The notes under the pieces: generated by a model
Database searches by the model: none
The model's input: only the letters and a program-made list of their open reading frames with translations
Told to the model about the DNA's origin: nothing
Program-made: the position numbers and the translations under genes
Assembly: GCA_036489775.1 (NCBI GenBank)
Contig: DASXFC010000046.1
Location: 1 to 64,000, forward strand
Direction: 5' to 3'
Source: Bog-473 sp036489775
Lineage (GTDB): Bacteria; Actinomycetota; Acidimicrobiia; Acidimicrobiales; RAAP-2
DNA: 64,000 bases
Shown here: piece after piece, positions 1-7,501 of the stretch
How the letters are laid out: each line of letters begins with the position of its first letter
Numbering within the stretch: position 1 is the stretch's first letter

Positions 1-1086
1 CGTCCAGTCGCGGCTGCGTTCGAGAGGCTCCAGCGAATCCTGAAACACCGGCATCACGTAGCGGCTGATCAGCTCGTGGGAGCGCAGCGTGGCCTCACGG
101 TTGGCCCACTCGTGCGCCATCAGCAGGTAGGTGCCGAAGCCACCGGATTGCTCCTGCAGGCGCTCGATCTGCGCGATGGCGTCGTCGACGGTGCCGATGA
201 CGGCCATGCCGGACGCGTTGAGCGCGTCGACGAGCGACTCGAAGTTCGTGGTGTCGGGGGCAATCGGCAGCGCGGCGACCCGTTCGAAGTAGTCGACCCA
301 GTCGGCCAGCCCGAAGGCGACGTCGGCCATCGCCTGCTCCTTGGTGTCGGCGATGTGCATGGGCCCGACCAGGCGCCACTTGGAGCGGTCGGCCACGGTG
401 CCGAACTCCTCGGCGCGCTCCTCCATCACCGACCAGTGGTGGCCCAGCACGTCGAAGCCGCCGGCCGAGGTGGCCCCGATCGAAAGCAGGCTGCACCCGA
501 AGCGACCGGCGGCCCGGGGGCCGGCCGGGGAGACCTGGGCGGCCACCGCCACCTCGGGGAAGGGTCGCTGGTAGGGCAACAGCTGGAGGCGGGCACCGAC
601 CAACTTGAACCAGTCGGTCTCCATGGTGACCTCTTCACCGGCCAGCAGGCGCAGGATGGCCTCGAGGGATTCCTCCATCATGTCCCGCTGCTTGTTGGGG
701 TCGATCCCCATCATGAAGGCATCGGAGGGGAGGGCGCCCGGACCGACGCCGATCATGACCCGGCCCCGGGTCAGGTGGTCGAGCAGCACCATGCGGTCGG
801 CCAGCATGAAGGGGTGGTGGTAGGGCAGGGAGGACACACCCGTGCCCAGCCTGATGTGCCGGGTGCGCTGCGAGGCGGCGGCGATGAACACCTCGGGCGA
901 GGCGATGATCTCGTAGCCGGCCGAGTGGTGTTCGCCGAACCAGGCCTCGTCGAATCCCAGCGCATCGAGGTGCTCGATGAGTTGGAGGTCGCGCTCGAGC
1001 GCCAGCGTCGGGTTCTGGCCCACCGGATGGAATGGGGCCAAGAAGATGCCGAACTTGAGGCGCTCGGCGGCATCGAGGGTGGTCAT
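1..1086 (-). CDS. LLM-class flavin-dependent monooxygenase, limonene monooxygenase-like (3' end off window)
   Basis: Translation from ATG at 1086 runs 362 codons without a stop to base 1, so the C-terminus lies outside the window. The start is supported by AAGGAG nine bases upstream. The N-terminus shows the luciferase-like barrel: KFGIFLAPFHPVGQNP, then GFDEAWFGEHHSAGYE, then RIRL-type strand and LPYHHPFMLADRMVLLD, and GRVMIGVGPGALPSDA. These match the LimB/alkanal monooxygenase branch of the bacterial luciferase superfamily, which uses reduced FMN (or F420) to oxidise small hydrophobic substrates in the cytosol. Members are usually about 370-390 residues, so only a short tail is missing. 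It lies 39 bp downstream of the alcohol dehydrogenase on the same strand, probably one operon. Substrate cannot be read from sequence. Confidence 0.85.
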   Translation of the reverse strand, partial: MTTLDAAERLKFGIFLAPFHPVGQNPTLALERDLQLIEHLDALGFDEAWFGEHHSAGYEIIASPEVFIAAASQRTRHIRLGTGVSSLPYHHPFMLADRMVLLDHLTRGRVMIGVGPGALPSDAFMMGIDPNKQRDMMEESLEAILRLLAGEEVTMETDWFKLVGARLQLLPYQRPFPEVAVAAQVSPAGPRAAGRFGCSLLSIGATSAGGFDVLGHHWSVMEERAEEFGTVADRSKWRLVGPMHIADTKEQAMADVAFGLADWVDYFERVAALPIAPDTTNFESLVDALNASGMAVIGTVDDAIAQIERLQEQSGGFGTYLLMAHEWANREATLRSHELISRYVMPVFQDSLEPLERSRDWT

Positions 1087-1125
1087 GAAGGGTTGGTCTC
1101 CTTGTGTCCGGATCGACTGAGGGGC

Positions 1126-2193
1126 TTAAGGCGTGACGAGGATCTTGCCGTGCTCGCCCGGTGTGCGCAGCGTGTCGAAGGCACCGGGCGCCCCGGCCAG
1201 ATCGACGGTCGACGTCACCAGTCGCTCGGCACCGGGGACACCGGCGCCCAACCGCTCGAGCGTGGCCCCGAACTCAGCCGGGGTGTAGCCGAAGGAGAAG
1301 CGCAGCTCGAGTTCCTTGGTCACGGCCATGAAGGGTTCGATCGAATCGGTGTGCATGCACACGCCGACCACCACGATGCGGCTGCGGGGCGGGGCGTCGG
1401 CGATGAGGGACTGCAACATGCCGGGGACGCCCACCGCCTCGAAGATCACGGGCTGGGGAACCGAGCCGCCCAGCATGGAAGCGCCCATTCGCTCCACCAC
1501 GGTGCGGGGGACGCCGAAGGACGACCAGCGCTCGTGGGGCGAATCTTGGGCGGGGTCGATGACCTCGTCGGCGCCGAAGGCCTCGGCCAGCGCCCGCCGG
1601 GTAGGCGAGAAGTCGGCGGCCAGGACCGGTCCGTGGCCCCGGCCCTTGAGGGCGGCGATCACGGCCAAGCCGACCGGACCGCAGCCGACCACCAGGCAGG
1701 GCTGCCCCGGGCTCAGGTCGGCCAGCCCCACCGCGTGCTCGCCCACGGCCAGCGGTTCGGTCAGGGCGGCCAGGTTGGTCTCGAGGCTGTCGGGCACCGG
1801 GAGCAGCAGCAGCTCCTGGAGGACCAAGTGCTCGGCCAGGGCGCCCGGGTAGACGTTGGAGTACCCGATCTGCTCGGGGCCGGTCGGGCCCAAGATGATC
1901 GGGAGGGAGCAGACCCGGCTGCCCACCGGCAGGGTCTTGGCCGTGTCGGGCCCGTGTTCGAGGATCTCTGCGCAGAATTCGTGGCCGAAGACGCAGTCGG
2001 CGGTGGGGTCGAGCGAGGGCACGCCGACCGAGTCCATCAACCCGGTGAAGTGGGCGAAGTCACCCAGGGCATGGAGGTCGGAGCCGCAGATCCCGGCGGC
2101 CAGCGATCGCGCCACCACGTGGCCGGACGACAGCGCCGGCAGGTCGACCTCTCCGACAACCAGCTTCCCGCCCCTGGTCACAGCCGCTTGCAT
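1126..2193 (-). CDS. Zinc-type alcohol dehydrogenase, medium-chain dehydrogenase/reductase family
   Basis: A 355-residue NAD(P)-dependent dehydrogenase. The catalytic zinc ligand appears in GICGSDLHALG near residue 35, followed by the second ligand region VFGHEFCAEILEHG. The Rossmann nucleotide site is VVGCGPVGLAVIAALKGRG. The four-cysteine structural zinc lobe usual in tetrameric alcohol dehydrogenases is absent: the stretch after GSRVCSLP has no Cys-x2-Cys-x2-Cys. I chose the internal ATG at 2193, which gives MQAAVTRGGKL, the normal family N-terminus; the frame stays open to 2253, but those 20 residues are polar and would run into the divergent SDR gene. It diverges from the SDR across 45 bp and precedes the LLM oxidoreductase. 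Substrate is unknown. Confidence 0.88.
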   Translation of the reverse strand: MQAAVTRGGKLVVGEVDLPALSSGHVVARSLAAGICGSDLHALGDFAHFTGLMDSVGVPSLDPTADCVFGHEFCAEILEHGPDTAKTLPVGSRVCSLPIILGPTGPEQIGYSNVYPGALAEHLVLQELLLLPVPDSLETNLAALTEPLAVGEHAVGLADLSPGQPCLVVGCGPVGLAVIAALKGRGHGPVLAADFSPTRRALAEAFGADEVIDPAQDSPHERWSSFGVPRTVVERMGASMLGGSVPQPVIFEAVGVPGMLQSLIADAPPRSRIVVVGVCMHTDSIEPFMAVTKELELRFSFGYTPAEFGATLERLGAGVPGAERLVTSTVDLAGAPGAFDTLRTPGEHGKILVTP

Positions 2194-2238
2194 GTGCGCC
2201 CCCGATGCTGCGTCATCGCTCTCGCTACGTTTTGCCGC

Positions 2239-3096
2239 GTGAGTCTCACACAACCTCTCGAATCTCGCCCCTTCGCCGGCCAGGTGGCTCTGGTCACCGG
2301 GGCGGCCCGGCCCCGCGGCATCGGCCGGGCCACCGCCATGGAATTAGCCCGGGGTGGGGCGGCGGTGGCCTGCCTCGATATCGCCCGCCCCTACGACGAG
2401 GCGCCGGCGCACGGGACGGCCAGCGGGGACGACCTGGCCTCGTTGGCCGAGGAGATCGCGGCGCTGGGGGTACCGGTGGCCACGGCCAGCGCCGACGTGT
2501 CCGACGAGGCCGCGGTCGAGGCAGCCGTGGCCAGCGTGAGCGAGGCGCTGGGCCCCGTCACCCTGCTGGCCAACGTGGCCGGGGGCAGCGGCCCCGGCTT
2601 CGGTATGGGCCCACTGCTGGGGGTCAACGCCGACGAGTTCCGGCGGGTGCTCGACGTCAACGTGGTCGGCACCTGGCTGGTCTCGCGAGCCTGCGCCACC
2701 CGCATGGTGGCGGCCGGCGTCGGCGGCCGGATCTGCAACGTGTCGAGCCAGGCCGGCAAGCGGGCCTTCCCCTTCCTCGGCGCCTACTGCGCGGCCAAGG
2801 CCGCGGTCATCCTGCTGACCCAGACCTTGGCCGTCGAGCTGGGTCCGCAGGGCATCTCGGTCAACGCGGTCTGCCCGGGCACGGTCGACACCGATCTGCT
2901 GAACAAGGACTCCATGTTCGAGATGCTGATGGGCGGGTCCGAGGGCCTGGCCGACTTCATCAGGCGGGAGATCCCGCTGGGCCGGATGCAGAGCGCGGAG
3001 GAGATCGCCAGCGCCATCTGCTGGCTGCTGTCGGACTCGGCCCGGGGCGTGACGGGCGAGGCGTTGAATGTCAGCGCCGGACAGACCATGGTGTAG
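2239..3096 (+). CDS. Short-chain dehydrogenase/reductase (SDR)
   Basis: 285 residues from GTG 2239. The cofactor loop is TGAARPRGIGRA, a TGxxxGxG motif with a two-residue insertion, followed by CLDIARP, where the Asp at the end of beta-2 favours NAD(H). The catalytic set is visible: NVSSQAGKRAFPF (Ser) and AYCAAKAAV (Tyr-x3-Lys). The C-terminal substrate region has NAVCPGTVDTDLL and the tail ends in LNVSAGQTMV. Family role: reversible oxidation of hydroxy or keto groups on lipids, steroids or terpenes. Three bases separate it from the CrtC-like gene, and the phosphotransferase gene follows, so the three are very probably one operon. GTG is preferred because it opens the first beta strand; upstream frame is antisense to the alcohol dehydrogenase. 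Confidence 0.9.
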   Translation: MSLTQPLESRPFAGQVALVTGAARPRGIGRATAMELARGGAAVACLDIARPYDEAPAHGTASGDDLASLAEEIAALGVPVATASADVSDEAAVEAAVASVSEALGPVTLLANVAGGSGPGFGMGPLLGVNADEFRRVLDVNVVGTWLVSRACATRMVAAGVGGRICNVSSQAGKRAFPFLGAYCAAKAAVILLTQTLAVELGPQGISVNAVCPGTVDTDLLNKDSMFEMLMGGSEGLADFIRREIPLGRMQSAEEIASAICWLLSDSARGVTGEALNVSAGQTMV

Positions 3097-3098
3097 GC

Positions 3099-4097
3099 AT
3101 GCCGACCCTCGAACCCCGTCACGATTTCGCCCATCCCGTCGAGGGCGACAGCGCCTGGAGCGAGTCGTACTACTTCAATGCCTTCGACCCGGTGACCGAC
3201 TCGGGCTTCTTCACCCGAATCGGGGTACGGCCCAACGAGGGCACCATGGACGTGGGGATGTCGGTCTGGTTGCCCGGCGGCGACCTGGCCGAGTACCGCT
3301 GGGTGGTCGAGCAGCGCGAGATGGTCGAGAAGGTGCTCGAGGTGGGGGCGGTGCGCTACGAGATGCTCGAGCCGCTCCGGTCCTGGCGCCTCACCACCGA
3401 TGCCGATGTCGAGGCCCGCCCGTGTGTGCGGGGCGACAGCTCGACCCGCACGGTGCACATCAACCTCGACGTCACCTTCGAGTCGGTCACCCCGGCCATC
3501 GGGACCGACGGGCAATCCGGCGGCGGACCCAAGTCGGCCGAATCCTCGGCGGCGGCCGGGACGACCGGCAAGGGCCACCTCGAGCAGGCCGGGCGCTGGA
3601 CGGGCTGGCTGGAGGTCGACGGGGTCAAGTACGAGTGGCAGGACGCCCACGGCAACCGCGACAAGTCGTGGGGACCGCGCCGCTGGGGCGGACCGCGCAT
3701 GTGGCGCTGGTTCTCCATCAACGTGGGCGAGGACATGCACTTCGGCGGCATCCGGCTGGGGACCGAGGCGGGCGACCTGCATCGTGGTTGGGTCTGGCAC
3801 GGGGACCGGGCCACCTCGGTGGCGCGGTGGGAGCTGCAGACCGAGCTGGCCGACGACGGGGTGACCCAGCAGGTGGTGCACCTGACCGTGCACGACAAAA
3901 AGGGCGGCACCTATGTGCTGCGGGGTGATGTGCTGCGGGTGGCCGACATCGGACGGGCCGGGGGCACCATGGTCAACGAAGGGCTGGCCCGCTGGACCAC
4001 CACCGGAGACGACGGGGTCGAGCGCACCGGTTACGGCATCGCCGAGTACCTGCACCAGCTCGACGACGGCGGGAGGCCCGTCGTCCCGGTCGAGTAG
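3099..4097 (+). CDS. CrtC/AttH-like (hydroxyneurosporene synthase fold, DUF7064/7065-type) protein
   Basis: 332 residues, start ATG 3099 three bases after the SDR stop. It is a beta-rich, mostly soluble protein with the signature set of actinobacterial CrtC/AttH-like proteins: SYYFNAFDPVTDSGFF near the N-terminus, then GWLEVDGVKYEWQ and HGNRDKSWGPRRWGG in the middle, and FSINVGEDMHFGGI after it. The family is related to carotenoid 1,2-hydratase and lipocalin-like barrels. It is often encoded among steroid or terpenoid catabolism genes, but most members are uncharacterised. A second divergent relative lies at 33821-34978, sharing the GW-EVDG and RD-SWG-R blocks. The sandwich between an SDR and a small-molecule kinase suggests a role in handling a hydrophobic substrate; that is inference. 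Confidence 0.72.
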   Translation: MPTLEPRHDFAHPVEGDSAWSESYYFNAFDPVTDSGFFTRIGVRPNEGTMDVGMSVWLPGGDLAEYRWVVEQREMVEKVLEVGAVRYEMLEPLRSWRLTTDADVEARPCVRGDSSTRTVHINLDVTFESVTPAIGTDGQSGGGPKSAESSAAAGTTGKGHLEQAGRWTGWLEVDGVKYEWQDAHGNRDKSWGPRRWGGPRMWRWFSINVGEDMHFGGIRLGTEAGDLHRGWVWHGDRATSVARWELQTELADDGVTQQVVHLTVHDKKGGTYVLRGDVLRVADIGRAGGTMVNEGLARWTTTGDDGVERTGYGIAEYLHQLDDGGRPVVPVE

Positions 4098-4100
4098 TTG

Positions 4101-5465
4101 ATGGCCGTCCGGGCGACGCCCGAGGAGGTGGCCGCCGCCCTGGGGAAGACACTGGGCGGCCAAGTACGCGATCTGCGCCGTCTCTCGGGCGGGGCGTCGA
4201 GGATCACCAGCGCCTTCGACCTCGAAGCCGAAGGGATCCGGCGCCCGCTCATCCTCCAGCAGGACCGCGGGGACGGGGTCGATTCGGGCGCGGGCGGTTC
4301 CCAGGCCCGGGCAGAGCGCAGCCTGCTCGAGGCCGCCGGCGCGGCCGGCGTCCCGGTGCCGGCCGTGGTGGCCATGGGCGAGGGGGACGTGCTGGGCGCG
4401 GGTTGGCTGGTGGTGGAGCGGATCGAGGGGGAGACGATTCCCCGCAAGCTCTTGCGAGACCCGGAATGGACCGGGGCGCTCGCCGTGCTTGCGGCCCAGT
4501 GCGGGCGGGCCCTGGCCGCCATCCACTCCATCGACCCGGACGGGATCGAGGGGCTGGCGCCCAAGGATCCACTGCGCGATCCGCGCCCGCTCCTCGACGT
4601 GCTGGGCGAGGTGCGGCCGGCGCTCGAGTTGGGGGCGCGCTGGCTCGATGCCCACCGGCCGCCGAGCAGGCGCCGGACCCTGGTGCATGGGGACTTCCGG
4701 ATTGGCAACCTGCTGGTCGGACCCGAGGGCCTGCGCGCCGTCCTGGACTGGGAGCTGGCGCACGGGGGCGATCCGGCTGAGGACATCGGGTGGCTGTGCG
4801 CCCCGGCCTGGCGCTTCGGCGGGCCCGGGCCGGTGGGGGGCTTCGGCCAGCTCCCCGAACTGCTCGAGTCGTATGCGGCCGCCGGCGGCGAGGCGATCGA
4901 GGCCGACCGGGTGCACTGGTGGCAGGTCTACGCCACGGTCAAGTGGGCGGCCATCTGTGCCATGCAGGCATCGGCCCATCTCGGGGGTTCGACCCGATCG
5001 GTCGAGCTGGCCGCCATCGGCCGACGCATCTGTGAGTCCGAGTGGGACCTGTTCGTCCTGTTGGGCATCGCACCGTCGGATCCCCCACCGACGGCGAGGG
5101 CAGCGCCCGCGCTCAGCGCGCCCTTCGGCCGGCCCACCGCGGCCGAGTTGGTGGAGGCGGTGCGCGAGTACGTCGAGCGCAACGTCATGGAGCGCAGCGA
5201 GGGTGGGGTTCGCTTCGAAGCCCGCATCGCCCGCAACGTGTTGCAGACGGTGGAGCGCGAACTGGCCCTCGGCCCGGCCATCGCGGTGGCCCACGCGGCG
5301 CGGGTACGGGCCTTGGGCTTTCCCGATGACCGCACCCTGGCCATCGCCATCAGAGCGGGCGACCTCGACGAACTCTTTGCGGACGTGGCCGGCGCTCTGG
5401 CCGCCTCGGCCCGCGATCAGTTGCTGGTGGCCAACCCGGCCTACCTGCCCGCTACCAGCGGGTAA
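4101..5465 (+). CDS. Aminoglycoside phosphotransferase-family kinase with C-terminal DUF6285-like domain
   Basis: 454 residues from ATG 4101; a TTG directly before it at 4098 is an alternative. The N-terminal 300 residues form an APH/choline-kinase-like domain: LSGGASRITSAFDL (nucleotide loop), LVHGDFRIGNLL (Brenner motif with catalytic Asp and metal Asn) and VLDWELAHGGDPAEDIGWL (metal Asp). The last 120 residues, from about PTAAELVEAVREYVERN to the end, match the small helical domain (DUF6285) fused to these kinases in actinobacteria. Relatives occur next to acyl-CoA dehydrogenases and probably phosphorylate hydroxylated acyl intermediates. It is the third gene of the SDR/CrtC-like operon, and its stop lies inside the 3' end of the convergent MFS gene (25 bp overlap). 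Confidence 0.85.
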   Translation: MAVRATPEEVAAALGKTLGGQVRDLRRLSGGASRITSAFDLEAEGIRRPLILQQDRGDGVDSGAGGSQARAERSLLEAAGAAGVPVPAVVAMGEGDVLGAGWLVVERIEGETIPRKLLRDPEWTGALAVLAAQCGRALAAIHSIDPDGIEGLAPKDPLRDPRPLLDVLGEVRPALELGARWLDAHRPPSRRRTLVHGDFRIGNLLVGPEGLRAVLDWELAHGGDPAEDIGWLCAPAWRFGGPGPVGGFGQLPELLESYAAAGGEAIEADRVHWWQVYATVKWAAICAMQASAHLGGSTRSVELAAIGRRICESEWDLFVLLGIAPSDPPPTARAAPALSAPFGRPTAAELVEAVREYVERNVMERSEGGVRFEARIARNVLQTVERELALGPAIAVAHAARVRALGFPDDRTLAIAIRAGDLDELFADVAGALAASARDQLLVANPAYLPATSG

Positions 5466-6907
5466 GTGGCCACGTCGAGCGGCGTCTCGATCGGCAGCGA
5501 CACGGTGGGGGGCTCGATGACCTTGTCGCGACGGGGGATGCCCTGGAGCACGAAGCCGGCGGCCAGGCTGCTGGCCGCCATGAAGATCCAGGCGTGGTGG
5601 AAGGCGGTCACGGCGTCCGGCCCGGTGGCGGTGCCCAAGATGGCGACCAGGGCGGACACCCCGAGGGCGATGCCGATCTGGCGACCCATGGCGTAGAGGG
5701 CGGTACCGGTGGCGGCCCGGACCGGCGGCAGGGGCGCGGTGGCCGCGCCACCGAGGGAGGGCAGCATGCAGCCCACACCGATGCCGGTCACGATGCTGCC
5801 GGGCAGGTAGGCGCCGACGTAGTCGGGGAGGGCGCCGATCCGGCTGATCCACCACACCCCGCCGATGGCGAAGAGGACTGAGCCGACCGTGCCGACCAGG
5901 CGGGGGCTGTAGCGCGCGGTGAGGAGGCCGGCCGGGAACGCGGTAAACGCGGCGAGCAGCGGTCCGGGCGCCAGCATGAAGCCGGCCCGCAGTACCGACT
6001 CGTGCCAGACCCCGGTGAGGAAGAGGACGCCGCCGAGGACAAGAGCGCCGAACCCGCAGAAGAAGAGGATGGAACTGATGTCGGCCAGGGCGACCGAGCG
6101 GTGCCGGATGACCTCGCGCTCGATGATGGGGTTGGGGTGGGTCAGCGACCGGGCCACCAGGGCCGCGGCGGCTGCGGCGGCCAGGACGAAGGCCCCCAGG
6201 ATGGTGGGACTGGCCCAGCCCCAGTTCGAACCCTTGACGATGGCGGCCACCACGCCACCCACGGTGATGGTGAGCAGACCGGCCCCCACCAGATCGGCCT
6301 TGCGGCCTCCTTCTTCACGCAACTCGGTCAAGCCGCGCACGCCGAAGACCAGGGCCAGCAGGCTGAAGGGCACGTTGACCAGAAAGACCCAGCGCCACGA
6401 GACCTGGACCAGGAGGCCGCCGATGGGGGGCCCGAGCGCGGCGGCCGCGCCGCCGACCGCGGACCACAAGCCGATGGCGGCACCGCGCCGCTCAGGTCCA
6501 AAGGCCGGCAGCAGCAAGCCGAGGGAGGTGGGCAGCATGAGCGCGCCACCGCTGGCCTGGAGGACTCGGGCCGCAATGAGCACGCCCAGCGACGGGGCCA
6601 GGGCGCACAGGGCGGACGAGGCACTGAACACGACCAACCCGATGAGAAAGGCCCGCTTGCGCCCGGTGCGGTCGGCCCATCGACCGGCTGGGACCAGCAG
6701 GGCGGCGAAGACGATGGTGTAGGCGCTGAGCACCCATGACAGCGAACTCAAGCTGGCCCCGTGGTAGGTGGTCGAGATGCTCGGGAAGGCGATATTGACG
6801 ATGAACAGGTCCAGCGAGGAGAGGAAGACGCCGGTCAGAACCACCAGAGCGACCAGGGTCGGGTTGGATCGACGCGTGCTGCGGGAGGACCGAGTCAGTT
6901 CTGTCAT
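5441..6907 (-). CDS. MFS drug transporter, DHA2/EmrB-QacA family
   Basis: 488 residues, ATG at 6907. About 14 hydrophobic segments fit the DHA2 drug:proton antiporter group of the inner membrane. Motifs seen are SLDLFIVNIAFPSI in TM1 (the usual LDxTIVNVALP) and GRWADRTGRKRAFLIG between TM2 and TM3 (motif A). It diverges from an HxlR regulator gene over a 69 bp gap that contains a perfect inverted repeat at 6930-6944. That arrangement is the classic repressor/efflux pair: the regulator represses, and a ligand releases, the pump. Substrate is unknown. Its 3' end overlaps the kinase gene by 25 bp on the opposite strand. Confidence 0.9.
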   Translation of the reverse strand: MTELTRSSRSTRRSNPTLVALVVLTGVFLSSLDLFIVNIAFPSISTTYHGASLSSLSWVLSAYTIVFAALLVPAGRWADRTGRKRAFLIGLVVFSASSALCALAPSLGVLIAARVLQASGGALMLPTSLGLLLPAFGPERRGAAIGLWSAVGGAAAALGPPIGGLLVQVSWRWVFLVNVPFSLLALVFGVRGLTELREEGGRKADLVGAGLLTITVGGVVAAIVKGSNWGWASPTILGAFVLAAAAAAALVARSLTHPNPIIEREVIRHRSVALADISSILFFCGFGALVLGGVLFLTGVWHESVLRAGFMLAPGPLLAAFTAFPAGLLTARYSPRLVGTVGSVLFAIGGVWWISRIGALPDYVGAYLPGSIVTGIGVGCMLPSLGGAATAPLPPVRAATGTALYAMGRQIGIALGVSALVAILGTATGPDAVTAFHHAWIFMAASSLAAGFVLQGIPRRDKVIEPPTVSLPIETPLDVATYPLVAGR

Positions 6908-6929
6908 ACAACGAACTCTAGGGCAGTCA

Positions 6930-6944
6930 GTTGCGTGATGCAAC
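6930..6944. promoter_or_regulatory. Candidate HxlR operator, perfect inverted repeat
   Basis: GTTGC at 6930-6934 and GCAAC at 6940-6944 form a perfect 5-5-5 inverted repeat around GTGAT. It sits midway between the divergent start codons of the MFS pump (6907) and the HxlR gene (6977), so one dimer could control both promoters. TTGC/GCAA palindromes of this kind are common operators for MarR/HxlR winged-helix proteins. Binding is inferred. Confidence 0.55.
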
Positions 6945-6976
6945 ATAGTGGGCAATTTCTTCGGTATGCTCGAGCA

Positions 6977-7450
6977 ATGCTCAAGAGGGACTATCCGACC
7001 CAGTACTGCCCGGTGGCTTCGACGCTGGAGATCATCGGTGAGCGCTGGACCATCCTGATCCTCCGCGACATCTTCCTGGGCATCCGCCGGTTCGAGGATC
7101 TCCAGCGCGGCCTGGGCGTCGCTCGCAACATCCTCCAGGCCCGGCTGGAGCGGTTGGTCGAATACGGGATCTTGGTCAAGCGCCCCTATCAGGAACGTCC
7201 GCTGCGCCATGAATACCGGTTGACCGAAAAGGGGGCCGACCTGTGGCCGGTGCTGGTGTCCCTGCTCAAGTGGGGGGACCAGTACGCCATTTCGGGCGAA
7301 CGACCGATGATCCTGCAACACCGCGGCTGCGGGGGCGAGATCGATGACCGCCGCCGCTGCATCACTTGTGGCGCCGACGTGACGGTCACCGAAGCGGTGG
7401 CGTTGCGGACCGGCGCCCGCCCGCCCGAGTTCGAGCCCACGCCCGCCTGA
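6977..7450 (+). CDS. HxlR-family winged-helix transcriptional regulator
   Basis: 157 residues, ATG 6977. The HxlR core is clear: YCPVASTLEIIGERWTILIL with the family cysteine near residue 9, FLGIRRFEDLQRGLGVARNI, the recognition helix region LQARLERLVEYGILVKR, and the wing YQERPLRHEYRLTEKG. The C-terminal tail carries a small zinc-ribbon-like Cys set (RGCGGEIDDRRRCITCGADV), seen in many longer HxlR proteins. It is divergent to the MFS pump and very probably represses it and itself through the palindrome at 6930-6944. Confidence 0.9.
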   Translation: MLKRDYPTQYCPVASTLEIIGERWTILILRDIFLGIRRFEDLQRGLGVARNILQARLERLVEYGILVKRPYQERPLRHEYRLTEKGADLWPVLVSLLKWGDQYAISGERPMILQHRGCGGEIDDRRRCITCGADVTVTEAVALRTGARPPEFEPTPA

Positions 7451-7501
7451 GCCCACCGGCGAACGAGGCAGTCCACCGGCGGCCTGGCTACGGTCGGTCA
7501 T

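Noticed and set aside
76..2230. Very long plus-strand open frame opposite the LLM oxidoreductase and alcohol dehydrogenase
   Set aside because: It is antisense to two genes with clear families; the codons give Gly/Arg/His-rich nonsense. Only the end after 2239 (the SDR) is real.
2784..5855. Long minus-strand open frame of about 1,000 codons
   Set aside because: It lies opposite the SDR, CrtC-like and kinase genes, all with strong motifs. High G+C produces such stop-free shadows.
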